Of a stretch of DNA of 64,000 bases, positions 35,820 to 45,199 are shown piece after piece. The position numbers and the translations under genes were made by a program. The stretch comes from Polyangiaceae bacterium (lineage in GTDB: Bacteria > Myxococcota_A > Polyangia > Polyangiales > Polyangiaceae): positions 1-64,000 of the forward strand of contig JAKLKA010000018.1 in the NCBI GenBank assembly GCA_023150915.1, written 5' to 3'. Each line of letters starts with the position of its first letter. Position 1 is the first letter of the stretch. The notes under the pieces were generated by a model, which ran no database searches, was not told where the DNA came from, and saw nothing but the letters and a program-made list of their open reading frames with translations.

Positions 35820-38585
35820 TCACGGAAACCGAACTGCCGCCGTCGCGGCGCCGCCCGCCGGGACGTTCACCACGCGGCTCTTCCGGCCGTGCTCGGCGTG
35901 GACGAAGACCACGGTGTGGTTGCCGGCCGGAACGCTGAGCCCGACCTTGGGGGTGGACCCCATCGGCTTGCCGTCGAGGATCACGTTCGAGACCGGGATG
36001 CTGTTGATGTTCAGCGTTCCGGTGCCGGCCGCGGCCACCGGCTTCTCGGTGCCGCCCACCGGCGGCTTGCCGACCTCGGGCTTCTCGGTGCCGCCGGTCG
36101 GCGTCTGCCCACCGGTGGCCACGGGCGCCTCGGGTTTGGGCGCCTTGCCCTTCTCGTACAGGTCGACAGTGAAGGTCTCTTCGGCCTTTCCGTCCTGAAA
36201 GCTGATGTCTTTCTTGAAGTCCTCGAAGCCCGCCTTGGTGGCGACGATGCTCCAGGGCTTGTCGGTGGTGATGTCGATCTTGATCGGCAGCTTCGGGATG
36301 GGGCGGCGCTCGCTGCCGCTGACCAAGAGCACCTTCGCGCCGTCGGCGCCGGTGCCGCCCTTGATCGTCGCCAGGCCCTTCACCACCTTCAGCTTCGGGT
36401 CGATGCTCTGCACCTGACCCTCTTCGATGACGATGCGCTTCTCCCACGCCTCGTAGCGTTCGCCCGCGATCTTGATCACGTGCTCGCCGGCGGTCATGTC
36501 CCGCAGCTCTTGGGGCAGGGGGCCGATCTCTTTCCCGTCGACGAAGAGCTTCACCGCGCCGGCGGTGTCGGCGCTGACCTTGACACCCGTGCCGTCGCTG
36601 GCGCGCGAGAGAGTGACGTTGAGCACGGCATCTTCACCGGTCTCGACCTTCACGCCCTGCTCGGCGGTGGGTTGGAAGCCCGCGGCCGTGACCTTCACCA
36701 TGTGCGTGCCGGTGGCCAGCTCGGTCACGCGGCAGGGGGAGGTGTCGCAGCGCTTGTTCCCGTCCACGAACACCTGCACCGCATCGACGCTCTTGTTCCC
36801 CGGGCCCGCCACGGTGACGACCAGGGTGCCCTTGCGTGGGATGAAGAACACCACCATCGCTGCCACCAGGCTCACCACCAAGAGGCCGGCGACGGCCAGC
36901 AGGATCATGCGGCCCGCACCGCCGGAAGGGGCCGGGGCGGGGTAGGCGGCGGGGACCACCGGGGGCGGCTGTGGAGGCGCGATCGGCATGGGCGCCGACA
37001 TGGGCCCGGGCCCGGGCCCGGGCATGGACGGCATCGACGGCCCGGGCATCGAGGGGCCCGGCATCGACGGTGGAGCGGTGGGCGTGGGGAAGCTGGGCGG
37101 GGCGGCCGTGCCCCCCGAGCTGCCCATCAGCGCGGCGGCGGCGCCCACGCGCATCGAAGGCGGCATGCCGCCACCCGGAGTGGGGGGGCCGCTCTTGAGC
37201 AGTGCCTGCGAGGGAAGCTCGTTCGGCTCCTTGTCGAAGACGGCCGTCTTCTCGTCCTCGTCGTCCCAGTCCATGTCCACCGGAGCCGCTGCGGCCGGTG
37301 GTGGCTTTGGCGGCAGCGGGCCGGGGCTGGGCAGGGTGGCCGGCTTCGACATCGGCGGCAGGCTGGGCGGGGGCAGCCCTCCGCCGGCCCGGCTGGGGGG
37401 CGGCAGTGGCGCTGGCCCACCGCGCAGGCTGGGCGGCGGCAGGTTCTTGCCTGATTGCGGCGCTGGCGTCGGGGGCGGCAAGCCGAGCAGGGTCTTCTTG
37501 TGCCCCGGCGGCGGCGTGGGTGCAGGCAGGGAACGCGGCGCGGGCGCCGGCGTCGATGCCGGACCGCCTCTGCCCGACTTCTTCGCCAGGCCGTCGAACA
37601 CGTCCAGATCAGAACCGCCTTTGTCGCTCATCCCGGTGATCTCCTGCGGACCCGAGGCGGCCTGGGCTGCCTCGGAAGGGAACATCTGGCTCATCAATTG
37701 GGCCAGCCGGCCTGCGTCGCCCGGCGCTGGGAAGCTCCCGGCGAGCGCCTGCAAATCCGCTACTAATTCCGACGCGGTAGCGTACCGCTGGTTTGGGTCT
37801 TTGGCGAGCGCCTTGAGGACGATCGGGTCCACCGCACCGGGCAGCCGGGGGTTCTCGGCGGTGGGGGCTGGCACCGTGTGGGTCCGGATCTTGTTCATCA
37901 CGACGATCTCGTTCGGGCCGTCGTAGAGGCGCTTTCCGGTCAGGGCCTCCCACAGGCAGATGCCGAGGGCGAAGATGTCCGTCCGGCGGTCGACCTCTTT
38001 GCCCCCGACTTGCTCTGGGGCCATGTAGCCGACCTTGCCCTTGATCATGCCCGCCTGGGTACGGGTGATCTTCCCGGCCGCCTTGGCGATGCCGAAGTCG
38101 ATCAGCTTCACCCGCCCGTCGTACGCGATCAGGATGTTCTGCGGGCTCACGTCGCGATGAACGATGTTCAGCGGGCGCCCCTGGCCGTCGCGGCGGTCGT
38201 GGGCGTAGGCGAGCCCAGCGGTGACCTGCGTCAAGATGAAGACCGCCAGCTCCACCGGCAACGTCGACTGCCGGCTGGCGGCCCGGTCGATCAGCGTGCG
38301 CAGGGGCTTGCCGTCCACGTACTCGAGGGCCAAGAAGTGGCCCCCGTCGACCTGGCCGGCGTCCAGCGTGCGCGCGATGTTCGGGTGCTCGAGCAGGGTG
38401 GCGATCCGAGCTTCGTCGTGGAACAGCTCGATGAACTCTTCGTCCTCGGAAACGCTGGGCAAGATGCGCTTCACGGCGACCCGGGCGCCATTCGAACGAT
38501 GGCGCGCGAGGAAAATCTCGGCCATGCCGCCGACGCTGATGCGCTGGATGAGCTCGTAGGGGCCGAAGAGCTGCGTCGGGGGCAA
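35820..38585 (-). CDS. Ser/Thr protein kinase with PEGA repeats
   Basis: A 921-residue PknB-type kinase. The kinase domain (about 8-275) is complete: glycine loop, Lys39, Glu58, HRDVSPQN with Asp145, and DFG at 163-165. A Pro- and Gly-rich linker of about 250 residues follows, with repeated PxPGPxMP motifs. A transmembrane helix lies near 560-582. The outer part has PEGA-like beta repeats (GTLVVTVAGPGNKSVDAVQV, then two or three more copies). A sensor outside the cell and a kinase inside is the common plan in Myxococcota. The substrate is unknown. It is divergent, with its own promoter in the 66-base gap before the secreted protein gene. Confidence 0.92.
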   Translation of the reverse strand: MPPTQLFGPYELIQRISVGGMAEIFLARHRSNGARVAVKRILPSVSEDEEFIELFHDEARIATLLEHPNIARTLDAGQVDGGHFLALEYVDGKPLRTLIDRAASRQSTLPVELAVFILTQVTAGLAYAHDRRDGQGRPLNIVHRDVSPQNILIAYDGRVKLIDFGIAKAAGKITRTQAGMIKGKVGYMAPEQVGGKEVDRRTDIFALGICLWEALTGKRLYDGPNEIVVMNKIRTHTVPAPTAENPRLPGAVDPIVLKALAKDPNQRYATASELVADLQALAGSFPAPGDAGRLAQLMSQMFPSEAAQAASGPQEITGMSDKGGSDLDVFDGLAKKSGRGGPASTPAPAPRSLPAPTPPPGHKKTLLGLPPPTPAPQSGKNLPPPSLRGGPAPLPPPSRAGGGLPPPSLPPMSKPATLPSPGPLPPKPPPAAAAPVDMDWDDEDEKTAVFDKEPNELPSQALLKSGPPTPGGGMPPSMRVGAAAALMGSSGGTAAPPSFPTPTAPPSMPGPSMPGPSMPSMPGPGPGPMSAPMPIAPPQPPPVVPAAYPAPAPSGGAGRMILLAVAGLLVVSLVAAMVVFFIPRKGTLVVTVAGPGNKSVDAVQVFVDGNKRCDTSPCRVTELATGTHMVKVTAAGFQPTAEQGVKVETGEDAVLNVTLSRASDGTGVKVSADTAGAVKLFVDGKEIGPLPQELRDMTAGEHVIKIAGERYEAWEKRIVIEEGQVQSIDPKLKVVKGLATIKGGTGADGAKVLLVSGSERRPIPKLPIKIDITTDKPWSIVATKAGFEDFKKDISFQDGKAEETFTVDLYEKGKAPKPEAPVATGGQTPTGGTEKPEVGKPPVGGTEKPVAAAGTGTLNINSIPVSNVILDGKPMGSTPKVGLSVPAGNHTVVFVHAEHGRKSRVVNVPAGGAATAAVRFP

Positions 38586-38651
38586 CGGTTCTCCCGACGA
38601 GAGTCTCGCACAAACCGGCGAGAGATTTCACAAGATCGGCGTGGCCGCCGC

Positions 38652-41303
38652 TCATTCGGCGGGCGGCGAGCCCCCGCTCGCCTCGGGCTCTTCCTTCTTC
38701 GGCTTGGGGAAGTAGCGCACGCGCTTCGCCTGGAGCGGGTACCAGACGTTGACCGGGACCACCGGAGTATCCGGGAAAATCCGTGTCACCCCCGGGGGCG
38801 GGCGCCGGACCAGCCGCCGCGCGCTGGGATCGGCCGGCAGGCTGCGGCCCCTCAGATCGCGGTCGCCGCCCAGCGCCAGGCCCAGTGGCTTCGATAAGTA
38901 GAGCGCCTGCTTGGCTCCCAGGCTCTTCAGCACGTCGTCGATCAGCTCGCCGTCTCGGGCCGCGTCCCGTCCCGTGCTGACCTCGAGGTAGAGCAGCATG
39001 CCCGCGCCATCCAGCGCCAGGGCCGCCAGCGTGTCGGGGCCGCGCGTGGTGACGCCCCGCGCGAGCGCCACGGCCTTGTCGGGGCCGTCGGCGCCGATGC
39101 TCGCGCCCTTCGGTCCCAGCCAGAGCGCCGGACCCTGGTCGCCGCTCTTCGGGAACGAGACCACCACCTTCGCGTCGGCGTCGGCCGCTTCTGCGCTGCG
39201 AAGCGCGGTGGGATCCAGCTTCACCAGCGTGAGCTTGGTGTCGGGGCGTGCCGCGTCGGCGCGCAGCCAGGTGGTCGCCAGTGCGTACGGCCAGCCCTGC
39301 TGCGGCAGCCCTTTGGTCTTCCACTCGCCCTCGCCGGGCTCAGCCGGCGTGACCCGCGGTGACAACTTCGGACCGGGGACCAGATCGCGCAGCGTCAGGT
39401 AGAAGAAGTCGCGCGACTCGCGCTGGATGTACCGCGGGAAGTTCATCAGGCCCATGTAGCGAAGCATCCGTCGGCCGAGGAAGCGCCAGCCATCCATGCC
39501 GCTCACCGCGCCCTCGGCCTCCCACTGCGGGTCCAGCTTGCGCCCCAGGCTCGGCAACTCGGCGGCCGGCGCTGCGCGATAGAACTCGAAGCCGGTGTGC
39601 CCGGGGTTCATGTCGAGGTGGATGCCGTACACGCAGCGCGCGCGCTGCATGGCGAAGGCCAGGTGATCGGCGTCGATGCTCGCGCCGTAGAGGTAGGCGA
39701 CGAAGCCCTCTTTCGTCTGGCACACCGCGCTGCGCGTGGTCCTGCTTTCGTCGGTCCAACCGGGCGGAACGCCGCCCCACCAGTTGCGCTTGTAGGGGTT
39801 CACCACGCCGTCCATCACCAGCGGGGTCATGTTCTGGCGGAAGCTGGCGACGTGATCGGGGACCTTCTCGTCGTTGGGCCAGGTGCCGAACGCGGTCGAG
39901 CCGTCGGTCAGCTCGGCCACCGTGGCGGCATAGGGCTTCGGCGGCAGATACACCACGCCGTCGGCCATCATGCCGAACTCGCCGTGGGTGGCCTGGAAGC
40001 CGCCGTTGAAGCCGCCCACCAGGCGACGCATCACCTCGGGCTTGCGCGGCACCACCCCCGGCCCGGTCTCGCCGGTGGCGCTCTTCGGCTCGACCGTGCC
40101 GCTCATGGTGTGCAGCGCGACTTGCCGCGGATCCCAGACCAGCACCCAGGTCTGGTTGTACGCGCGCTTCTGGTCGGTGCGGATGAACGACTGCACGAAC
40201 GGTGCGGGCAGGTCCGGGTTGGTGAGGATGAAGGGGTCCTTGTCGAGCGGCCGCCATTTGCCTTCGCCCTCCAGCGCCGGCGAGATCATCGGGTCCATTG
40301 GTGCCGGCGGAAAGCCGGTCTCGGGGTCGGGCAGGTCGGGGGCGAGGGGAGCGTCGTCGAGCCCGGCGAGCTCGGCTTTCACGCGTTCGGCGCCGGTGTC
40401 GCCGGTGACGCCGCCGACCACACGCTCGAACGCGTCGAGCGCCTCGAAGGCCACTGCCTTGACCGCCTGCATGCGGTCGCTGCCGAACCAGGGCAACGCC
40501 CGCACGCGGTCGACCGCCCAGGTGACCAGGTTGCCGGGGCGGCCCTTCTCGGGGGTTTGTTCCAGCAAATGGCGAGCCCCCTCGATGGCGCCATCGCCCT
40601 CGGTCGGGATCCGGATCAAGCGCCCGTCGATGTCCGCGACCAGCGCCCCGGCCTCGAAGGTCAGGTGCGCCCGCTCGCCGGGCGGGTCCAGGCGAAAGGT
40701 GCGCTGCCCGACGCCGCTCTGTTGCCCGGTGGCCTGCAGGTTCGTGATCCGGTTCTGAAAGCGCGCCAGCGCGGGCCAGTCGCTGGGCACGGGCTCGACG
40801 CCGAGGTTCGCCAGCTTGAGCGTGAAGGCTTTGCCGTCGCTGCCGATGACCCACGCGGCGCGCTGACCGTCGACCGTCAACTCGCGCTCGTCGACCGCCG
40901 AGGTGTCACTGAGGTTGTACGTGCCGGTGACCTCGAGCAGTCGCCCTTCGGGTGACCAGCGACTGGTCGTGAGCCAGATGTCCGCCGGGTCGCTGCCCGA
41001 CTGCGCGCGCAGCACGGCGCGCACCGCACGACGCCGGAGACGGCCGGGAAGGGGGTCGAGCAGGTGCACCTCGCTGGGCTGCACGCTCAGCCCGCGCTCG
41101 GCGAGCGCCAGCGCCAGCGCGCGCGACGGATCCGTCTCGGCGCGGGCGGGGGTGGGGGCCGCGGCGGGTGCAGCGCAGTACCCGAGTAGCAACGTGAACG
41201 GCAGCGGGCGAGCGAGCCGCGCAAGAGCGGCGACCCACGGCGGGAGCTGGGAGCGGCGCGCTCTCGGAGCTGCCGCTGTGCTGGGCGCGCTGTCCACCGT
41301 CAT
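38652..41303 (-). CDS. Large exported protein with phosphodiester-glycosidase-like (NAGPA) domain
   Basis: An 883-residue protein with a signal-like hydrophobic stretch at about 33-50 (FTLLLGYCAAPAAAP). The middle of the protein (about 385-570) carries VGGFNGGFQATHGEFGMM and, later, GIHLDMNPGHTGFEF. This matches the NAGPA/phosphodiester glycosidase family, in which a GGFFD-type loop starts the domain and the LDGGGS-type loop ends it. The last Gly-rich loop is altered here, so activity is uncertain. N- and C-terminal regions are not recognised. No close neighbour explains the role. It could modify surface glycans. Confidence 0.6.
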   Translation of the reverse strand: MTVDSAPSTAAAPRARRSQLPPWVAALARLARPLPFTLLLGYCAAPAAAPTPARAETDPSRALALALAERGLSVQPSEVHLLDPLPGRLRRRAVRAVLRAQSGSDPADIWLTTSRWSPEGRLLEVTGTYNLSDTSAVDERELTVDGQRAAWVIGSDGKAFTLKLANLGVEPVPSDWPALARFQNRITNLQATGQQSGVGQRTFRLDPPGERAHLTFEAGALVADIDGRLIRIPTEGDGAIEGARHLLEQTPEKGRPGNLVTWAVDRVRALPWFGSDRMQAVKAVAFEALDAFERVVGGVTGDTGAERVKAELAGLDDAPLAPDLPDPETGFPPAPMDPMISPALEGEGKWRPLDKDPFILTNPDLPAPFVQSFIRTDQKRAYNQTWVLVWDPRQVALHTMSGTVEPKSATGETGPGVVPRKPEVMRRLVGGFNGGFQATHGEFGMMADGVVYLPPKPYAATVAELTDGSTAFGTWPNDEKVPDHVASFRQNMTPLVMDGVVNPYKRNWWGGVPPGWTDESRTTRSAVCQTKEGFVAYLYGASIDADHLAFAMQRARCVYGIHLDMNPGHTGFEFYRAAPAAELPSLGRKLDPQWEAEGAVSGMDGWRFLGRRMLRYMGLMNFPRYIQRESRDFFYLTLRDLVPGPKLSPRVTPAEPGEGEWKTKGLPQQGWPYALATTWLRADAARPDTKLTLVKLDPTALRSAEAADADAKVVVSFPKSGDQGPALWLGPKGASIGADGPDKAVALARGVTTRGPDTLAALALDGAGMLLYLEVSTGRDAARDGELIDDVLKSLGAKQALYLSKPLGLALGGDRDLRGRSLPADPSARRLVRRPPPGVTRIFPDTPVVPVNVWYPLQAKRVRYFPKPKKEEPEASGGSPPAE

Positions 41304-41456
41304 CTCCCGAGAAACGCAGGGCGGCGGTTAGCATCTTCCCCGGGCGGCAGCCATCGCGAGGTTGCGCCAGTGGCAACCCAGTTGGCGCCCCGCGGCCAGC
41401 GCTGCAGCTGTTCGTGGGGGCTCTGGATGGCACGCGGCGTGCTACTCTGTTGGCAG

Positions 41457-41786
41457 ATGACGGTGCTCGGGCGACGCGGTTTTATCCTGGGGCTCGGCCT
41501 TTTGGGCGTGGCCTGCCTGTCGCCCACCTTGCCGCTTCCGCCGCCGAGCCGGCCCACCGTCGAAGGCCCGAACCAGCAGGGGCTGGTCACGCTGGAAGGC
41601 GACGTCGAGGGCGGCTCGACGGTGTTCGCCGCGAACATGCGCAGCGGCGAGATCCGCGGGCAGTTCACCGGTTCGGACGGGCACTACCGCTTCGAGATCC
41701 CTGCCGAGATCGGGGACGAGCTCGAGCTCTGGTACCAGGTCGGGACCACGAGCAGCCCGAGCATCGTGTTCACGATCCCGAAGTGA
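41457..41786 (+). CDS. Small lipoprotein with carboxypeptidase-regulatory-like domain
   Basis: A 109-residue protein with a signal ending LLGVAC (lipidated Cys18). The mature part (LVTLEGDVEGGSTVFAANM, then GQFTGSDGHYRFEIP) has the pattern of a carboxypeptidase-regulatory / CarboxypepD_reg-like beta sandwich. It is divergent from the gene at 41303 across a 153-base gap, in which I see no clear promoter, and converges with rimO with a 17-base overlap. Function unknown. Confidence 0.7.
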   Translation: MTVLGRRGFILGLGLLGVACLSPTLPLPPPSRPTVEGPNQQGLVTLEGDVEGGSTVFAANMRSGEIRGQFTGSDGHYRFEIPAEIGDELELWYQVGTTSSPSIVFTIPK

Positions 41787-43209
41787 GCACCCTGAGGCTC
41801 ACCTTTCGGCCGTCGCTTCCGTGGTGGATCGCGCTGGGCGCGGGGCGAGCCTTCCTTCGCCGGGCGGGCACCGTGGGCTCGTCATCGATCACTTCTCCCA
41901 AGAGGTCGTAGTCCGTGGCGCGCTCGATGCGCACGCGGCGGATCTCGCCAGGATGGACCTCGGCGCCCGAGAGGTAGACCTGGCCGTCGATCTCCGGGGC
42001 TTGCCCCGCGTGGCGTCCGACCATCACCAGCTCGCTCTCTTCGCTCGGGCCCTCGACCAGCACCTCGAGCTCGGTGCCCACCAGCGCACGCTGCTTCTGG
42101 CGGCTGATCGCCCGCTGCACGGCCATCAGCTTCTTGGCGCGGGCGGCGGCGACCCGGGCGGGCACCTTGTCGGGCAGGGCCTGGCTCTTGGCCGACTCTT
42201 CGTCGGAATAGCGGAACACGCCCAGGCGATCGAAGCGCGCCCAGCGCACGAAGTCGCACAGCTCGTCGAACTCGGCGTCGGTCTCGCCGGGGTGGCCGAC
42301 GATGAACGCGGTGCGGAACACCAGGCCCGGCACGCGCTCGCGAAGCCGCGAAACCAGGTCGCGAAGCCGTGCGCCCCCGTGGCCCCGGCGCATTCGGCGG
42401 AGCATGCCGTCGGCGGCGTGCTGCAGCGGCATGTCCACGTAGGGCAGCACGCGTTCGTGGTGCGCCAGCAAGTCGATCAGATCGTCGCCGAGCTTCTCGG
42501 GGTAGAGGTAGAAGAGCCGCACCCAGCGGAGGCCCGGCACAGCTGCCACCCGCTCGACCAGCTGCGCCAGGCTGCGGTCGCCGGCGAGGTCACGGCCGTA
42601 CGAAACGGTGTCTTGCGACACCAGGTTGATCTCGAGCACGCCCGCGTCGGCCAAGCGTTTCACTTCTTCGACCACGTCGCGCACCGGGCGCGAGCGTTGC
42701 AGGCCGCGCAGCTCGGGGATCACGCAGAATGAGCACTTGCGATTGCAGCCCTCGGCGATCTTCACGTAGGCGCTGGCGCCGCGGGTCGAGAGGGTGCGCG
42801 GATCGGCGGCGCGCACCACCCAGTCGGCGGGGCTGCCGACCAGGATGCGCTTGGCCTTGCCGGCAAGCACCCGCTCCAGCGCCAGCATGTCGCTCGAGCC
42901 GAGCAGGTGGTCGACCTCGGGCAGACCGTGGGCCAGCTCGTCGGGGTGGCGCTGGCTGAGGCAGCCCGCCACCACCAGCTTCTTGCAGCTGCCCGCCTGC
43001 TTGTGGCGCGCCAGCTCGAGGATGGTGTCGATGCTCTCTTTCTTCGCCGGCTCGATGAACCCGCAGGTGTTCACCACGATCACGCTGGCGTCGCCGGCGT
43101 CGGGCACGTGCCGGTACCCGGCCCGCTCGGCCACACCCAGCATCACCTCGGTGTCGACGCGGTTCTTCGGGCAGCCGAGGGAGACGAAATGGATGGTCTT
43201 CTTGGCCAA
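41770..43209 (-). CDS. rimO: Ribosomal protein S12 methylthiotransferase
   Basis: A 479-residue radical SAM enzyme that adds a methylthio group to an Asp of ribosomal protein S12. The N-terminal MiaB/RimO domain carries auxiliary-cluster cysteines C13, C49 and C83. The radical SAM cysteines are C155, C159 and C162 (CNRKCSFC). A TRAM-like domain follows at the C-terminus. No ATG is available. I chose TTG 43209, since GGAAG is 8 bases upstream; a TTG at 43215 is too close to it. The C-terminal end has an extra 35 residues after the TRAM domain. Confidence 0.95.
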   Translation of the reverse strand: MAKKTIHFVSLGCPKNRVDTEVMLGVAERAGYRHVPDAGDASVIVVNTCGFIEPAKKESIDTILELARHKQAGSCKKLVVAGCLSQRHPDELAHGLPEVDHLLGSSDMLALERVLAGKAKRILVGSPADWVVRAADPRTLSTRGASAYVKIAEGCNRKCSFCVIPELRGLQRSRPVRDVVEEVKRLADAGVLEINLVSQDTVSYGRDLAGDRSLAQLVERVAAVPGLRWVRLFYLYPEKLGDDLIDLLAHHERVLPYVDMPLQHAADGMLRRMRRGHGGARLRDLVSRLRERVPGLVFRTAFIVGHPGETDAEFDELCDFVRWARFDRLGVFRYSDEESAKSQALPDKVPARVAAARAKKLMAVQRAISRQKQRALVGTELEVLVEGPSEESELVMVGRHAGQAPEIDGQVYLSGAEVHPGEIRRVRIERATDYDLLGEVIDDEPTVPARRRKARPAPSAIHHGSDGRKVSLRVLTSGS

Positions 43210-43242
43210 GAGCAAAGCTTCCTAGCTCGCGACCTTCCCAAG

Positions 43243-44391
43243 TCAATCCCATACGCCCTGACGCAGAGTTTCTGCCAGCTCGCCGGCAGGCAGCACCAGG
43301 ATCCCGTCGTCGGTGAGCCGGCGGCGTGGCTCGAGGCAAACCACGACGCGAGCGCCCACAGCCGGGTGATCCACGGCCAAGGCGCGGAGGCCCTTCAAGT
43401 GATCGGAGGTCACCTTCGCGGTCGCCTTTGCCTCGATCGCTGCGTGCATGTCTCCGATGATGAAGTCGACCTCGATGCCGCTGGCGAGGCGCCAGTACGA
43501 AAGGCCGTGCCCGGTGCCGCGGTAGCTCGCGTGGGCGCACAGCTCGTGATGCACCCAGTTTTCGAAGGCCTTCCCGTAGGAGTCCGTGCGACGCTCGAGC
43601 GCGCTGCGGCGGGCGAGGTGATTCACCACCCCGACGTCCGCGAAGTACCACTTCGGCGCGCCGATGACCCGCCGCTTCGCCCGCTTTCGGAATGCAGGCA
43701 GCCATCGTCCGAGCAGTGTGTCCTCGAGGACCTGGAAGTAGCTCTTCACCGTGTGAGCCGACGCTCCCGTGTCGCGGGCGATGTTGGCGAAGTTGACCAG
43801 CTCGCCGTCTGAGAGCGCTGCCGCTTCGAGGAACTCGCCGAACACGGGCAGGTTGCGTGTCAGCCCCTCGGCGGCGACTTCCTCTTTGATGTAGTCGCCG
43901 ACATAGGCGCTCTGAAGCCGTGCCGGCTGCTCGGCGAGGTAGTGGCGGGGGAGGAAGCCGTGGCGCAGCATGCGGTCGAGATCGAAATCGGTGCCGATTT
44001 CGCCTGCGGTGAGCCCGAAGAGCTCGTGGCGCACGGCGCGGCCTCCGAGCAGGTTCGCCCCTCCGCGTCGCACCTTGCGTGCGCTGGAGCCCGAGAGCGC
44101 GAACTTCGCCCCGCGGGCCTCGTGCAGCCAGTGCACCTCGTCGAGGAGCGCCGGCACCTTCTGAATTTCGTCGATCACCACCTGCCTCCCTGATGCGAGC
44201 AGGGTCACCTCCTCTCGGAGCAGCTCGGGGCGGGTCGCGTAGCGGCGGTATTCGTCCGCCATGAGGAGGTCGATCCACAGCGCGTCGGGATACGTCGCAC
44301 GGAGCAACGTCGATTTCCCGGTCTGGCGCGGGCCCCACAGGAAGAAGGTCTCCGTTCCGGGCGGCGGCAGCGCGAGTGACCTAGAGAACAT
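43243..44391 (-). CDS. AAA ATPase with DUF4143
   Basis: A 382-residue protein. Walker A GPRQTGKS is at 20-27 and Walker B VVIDEIQKVP near 72-80. A SGSSARK sensor-like segment follows. The C-terminal DUF4143-type region (GKAFENWVHHEL, then WRLASGIEVDFII) has the nuclease-like DxxV pattern. Family members often come as solitary, mobile genes with possible roles in defence or toxin-antitoxin systems. The function of the family is not settled. It lies between rimO and the acyl-CoA operon and is divergent from the TetR gene. Confidence 0.85.
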   Translation of the reverse strand: MFSRSLALPPPGTETFFLWGPRQTGKSTLLRATYPDALWIDLLMADEYRRYATRPELLREEVTLLASGRQVVIDEIQKVPALLDEVHWLHEARGAKFALSGSSARKVRRGGANLLGGRAVRHELFGLTAGEIGTDFDLDRMLRHGFLPRHYLAEQPARLQSAYVGDYIKEEVAAEGLTRNLPVFGEFLEAAALSDGELVNFANIARDTGASAHTVKSYFQVLEDTLLGRWLPAFRKRAKRRVIGAPKWYFADVGVVNHLARRSALERRTDSYGKAFENWVHHELCAHASYRGTGHGLSYWRLASGIEVDFIIGDMHAAIEAKATAKVTSDHLKGLRALAVDHPAVGARVVVCLEPRRRLTDDGILVLPAGELAETLRQGVWD

Positions 44392-44484
44392 GTGCTTCTG
44401 TTTATCATGACAATGTGAAGTTGGAGCGCTGACGCCGACTTGATCCCCGTCATTTGTCCTGGGCGCAGGTGCGGCTAATTTCGA

Positions 44485-44513
44485 CTGACCGGCCAGACAG
44501 ACCGACCGGTCAG
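44485..44513. promoter_or_regulatory. Probable TetR operator overlapping the RBS
   Basis: CTGACCGG (44485-44492) and its exact complement CCGGTCAG (44506-44513) form an inverted repeat with a 13-base spacer, which itself contains the related GACCGACCGG. The right arm touches the ribosome binding site AGGAGGGA (44512-44519), seven bases before GTG 44525. TetR-family regulators commonly bind such palindromes in front of their own gene, so the operon is probably repressed by the TetR protein until an acyl-CoA-like ligand appears. The -10 and -35 could not be defined. Confidence 0.6.
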
Positions 44514-44524
44514 GAGGGACTCGA

Positions 44525-45199
44525 GTGGCGGAATCTGCGGAAAACACGCCAGAAGCGAGCGCGGAGCCCAAGGCCCGCCGCAGGCGTCCAAGCCCGCCCA
44601 GCCGCGACGGAGACGCCGTCGAGCGCATCCTCAGCTCGGCCGAGAGCTGCTTCCGGGAGGCCGGCTACACGGGCGTGTCGCTGCGCGAGATCGCCGAACG
44701 CGCGGGGATCTCGAAGAGCGCGGTGCTCTACCACTTCGAGTCCAAGGACCACGTGTTCGCCGAGCTGCAGCTCCGAGTCTATCGCCGCCTGGCGCAGAGC
44801 GTGACCGACTCGGTGGCGCACGCCGGGGGCGCCGCCGCCGATCGCGCTCGCGTCGCGCTCGACTCCCTGATCGCGGCGGTGCGCCAGGGCAACGACTTGA
44901 CCGTGCACGCCATGCTCGGTGCGCGCGCGCTGACCAACGCCGAAGACGCACCCCACGTGCGCCGCATGCGGCGTGAGTTGCGCGGCCTGCTCCAGGGCAC
45001 GCTGCAAGAGATCTTCGGTGGGGACGACGAGGCCATGCCGCTGACCCTCGAGGCCGCGGGGGATCTGCTCTGGGCCGCGCTCACCGGGCTCGGCTTGCAG
45101 TCGGTGCTCGACGATTCGCCCGAGGAGCTGGAACGGGGTTTCGACAGCCTGCGCACCATCGTGGCGCTGGCCTTTGCTGCGAGGGAGGGTGCGCGATGA
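44525..45199 (+). CDS. TetR-family transcriptional regulator
   Basis: A 224-residue protein. A charged N-terminal tail of about 28 residues precedes the HTH at about 45-75 (VSLREIAERAGISKSAVLYHF), the classic TetR signature. The remaining 140 residues are helical and would form the ligand pocket and dimer surface. Start is GTG 44525 with a strong RBS (AGGAGGGA). The stop overlaps the next gene's ATG (ATGA). It probably autoregulates the operon through the palindrome just upstream. The ligand is likely an acyl-CoA or lipid intermediate, inferred from the genes it heads. Confidence 0.9.
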   Translation: MAESAENTPEASAEPKARRRRPSPPSRDGDAVERILSSAESCFREAGYTGVSLREIAERAGISKSAVLYHFESKDHVFAELQLRVYRRLAQSVTDSVAHAGGAAADRARVALDSLIAAVRQGNDLTVHAMLGARALTNAEDAPHVRRMRRELRGLLQGTLQEIFGGDDEAMPLTLEAAGDLLWAALTGLGLQSVLDDSPEELERGFDSLRTIVALAFAAREGAR

